Shown one piece after another: positions 6,563-7,726 of a stretch of 7,726 nucleotides of DNA; within the stretch, counting starts at the first letter, position 1; every line of letters starts with the position of its first letter. The notes under the pieces were generated by a model that had not been told where the DNA came from, searched no databases, and worked only from the letters and a program-made list of their open reading frames with translations. Origin of the DNA: UBA6136 sp044351045. GTDB taxonomy: Bacteria; Pseudomonadota; Gammaproteobacteria; Methylococcales; Methylococcaceae. The DNA lies in assembly GCA_044351045.1 (NCBI GenBank), contig JBILGM010000077.1, forward strand, positions 1 through 7,726, in the 5' to 3' direction. Both the position numbers and the translations under genes were made by a program.

Positions 6563-7726
6563 TCAGTCTCCGATGGTCGGCCAGGCTGGAAAGCGATCTT
6601 CATAGTGCCGCCAAGCCTCTGGACCTTCGGCCAACTCCTCATCGGTCAGCAAGCAGGTATCCAGCTCAAGCCGCAGGGTAGGCTCATGCAATTGCTGGCC
6701 GATAAAGACCAGTTCTTGTCGCCTATCACCATAGGGCTCTGCCCAATCCTGTCTGATCTCCGTGAGAATCAAGGGATCATCCGGCCAGTTTTCGGGCGGG
6801 ACGTCTGCCCACCAGCGACCCGCTGCGGCATGGTGCATGATGCCGCCGGCCTGTGACCAAGTGCCGGCCATGGCATGGCGGGAAGCAAGCCAGAAATAGC
6901 CTTTTGAGCGTAAGAGTGTGCCGTTGTCATGCCCGCCTTCATGCAAGAAGCGATGAAACCGCCCTGGATGAAAGGGTCGACGTGCCCGATAGCTGAACGC
7001 GTGAATACCATACTCATCGGTTTCCGGAAGGTGCTCGCCGCGCATTTCCTTCATCCAGCCAGGCGCCTGCTCGGCTTTGTTGAAGTCAAACAAATGGGTG
7101 TCAAAGACGGTCGCCAATGGCACCTGGCCCATCACCATGGGCTGAATCTGGGCGTCTGGATTGAGTTTTTGCAGGATCGCGGTCAGGCTTCGCAATTCAT
7201 CGGTGCCGACCAGGTCGGCCTTGCTAATCAGGATGACATTGGCAAACTCCACCTGATCTGCCAGCAAATCAGCCAGATTTCGGGTGTCTTCTTCACCCAT
7301 GGATTGACCGATTTCACCCAGGTCGGGTGCATCCAAATAATGCTGCATGAAGTTGACGGCATCGACGACTGTGACCAAGGTGTCCAGTCGGGAAAGATCC
7401 GACAGGCTTTGGCCTTCCTCATCGCGGAAAGTGAAAGTTTCGGCAATGGGCAGCGGTTCGGCGATGCCGGTCGATTCGATGACGAGATAATCGAAACGGC
7501 CTTCCTTAGCGAGTTTGCCAACCTCGATAAGCAAATCCTCACGCAGTGTGCAGCAAATGCATCCGTTGCTCATTTCAACCAGTTTTTCCTCGGCACGGTT
7601 GAGCTGAATTTCATTGCGAACCAATGCAGCGTCAATATTGATCTCGCTCATGTCATTGACAATGACGGCGACGCGTCGATTTTCTCGGTTGGCAAGAATG
7701 TGGTTGAGGAGAGTGGTTTTGCCCGC
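6563..7726 (-). CDS. zigA: ZigA-type COG0523 GTPase, putative zinc metallochaperone (5' end missing)
   Basis: G3E-family GTPase of the zinc-linked ZigA group, proposed to allocate zinc during starvation. The window edge cuts the Walker A motif: the first visible residues are AGKTTLLNHIL, so roughly 10-15 N-terminal residues are missing. The 387 visible residues include VAVIVNDMSE, the metal-binding GCICC (56-59 as CxCC), LVIESTGIAEPLPIAETF, and SKAD (168-171) in place of NKxD. The long C-terminal domain has FHRFLHEGGHDNG, GYFWLASRH and AGGIMHHAAAGRWW, then GDRRQELVFIGQQL, a pattern typical of this group. An internal ATG at 7651 is not the start, because the frame continues with sound family sequence to the edge. 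It is the first visible gene of the operon, and its stop lies 3 bp before the ZIP gene. The promoter and any Zur site should be beyond 7726. Confidence 0.94.
   Translation of the reverse strand, partial: AGKTTLLNHILANRENRRVAVIVNDMSEINIDAALVRNEIQLNRAEEKLVEMSNGCICCTLREDLLIEVGKLAKEGRFDYLVIESTGIAEPLPIAETFTFRDEEGQSLSDLSRLDTLVTVVDAVNFMQHYLDAPDLGEIGQSMGEEDTRNLADLLADQVEFANVILISKADLVGTDELRSLTAILQKLNPDAQIQPMVMGQVPLATVFDTHLFDFNKAEQAPGWMKEMRGEHLPETDEYGIHAFSYRARRPFHPGRFHRFLHEGGHDNGTLLRSKGYFWLASRHAMAGTWSQAGGIMHHAAAGRWWADVPPENWPDDPLILTEIRQDWAEPYGDRRQELVFIGQQLHEPTLRLELDTCLLTDEELAEGPEAWRHYEDRFPAWPTIGD
6568..6571 (-). promoter_or_regulatory. Shine-Dalgarno GGAG before the ZIP gene
   Basis: GGAG on the minus strand with an 8-base spacing to the ATG at 6559. 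It lies within the last codons of zigA and supports that ATG as the ZIP start. Confidence 0.6.

Noticed and set aside
1..7726. CRISPR array, tRNA or rRNA gene
   Set aside because: No regularly spaced direct repeats and no tRNA- or rRNA-like sequence were noticed on reading either strand.

Overview
The window looks like bacterial, probably proteobacterial, DNA from an organism with the tetrahydromethanopterin-linked C1 (methylotrophy) pathway. The clue is a full-length homologue of FhcA, the A subunit of the formyltransferase/hydrolase complex. No rRNA or other taxonomic marker is present, so the assignment rests on gene content alone.

Every convincing gene lies on the minus strand, so transcription runs from right to left. 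In that order they are: zigA (COG0523 GTPase, 5' end cut by the window edge at 7726), a ZIP metal transporter with a frameshift in a G8 run, a DUF1826 protein, fhcA, a dksA2-type regulator with a degenerate zinc finger, an 82-residue protein of unknown function, a stretch holding what looks like a decayed second DUF1826 copy, a second COG0523 GTPase, and folE2. Intact neighbours are separated by at most about 25 bp or overlap, so the whole set reads as one operon whose promoter lies beyond the right edge. I found no Zur-box-like palindrome inside the window.

The theme is survival under zinc limitation. There are two putative metal-chaperone GTPases, one divalent-metal importer, and two 'zinc-sparing' replacements (FolE2 for zinc-dependent FolE, and DksA2 for zinc-finger DksA). 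The surprise is fhcA, a C1-metabolism gene normally found with fhcB, fhcC and fhcD. Here it stands alone between DUF1826 and dksA2 and overlaps dksA2, as if it were part of the zinc response. Its predicted metal ligands are intact. A paralogue deployed at low zinc, or a functional link between pterin synthesis (FolE2) and methanopterin-dependent formate production, are both possible but unproven.

Positions 1-554, downstream of folE2, hold no confident gene. A short plus-strand ORF there faintly resembles a transposase C-terminus.
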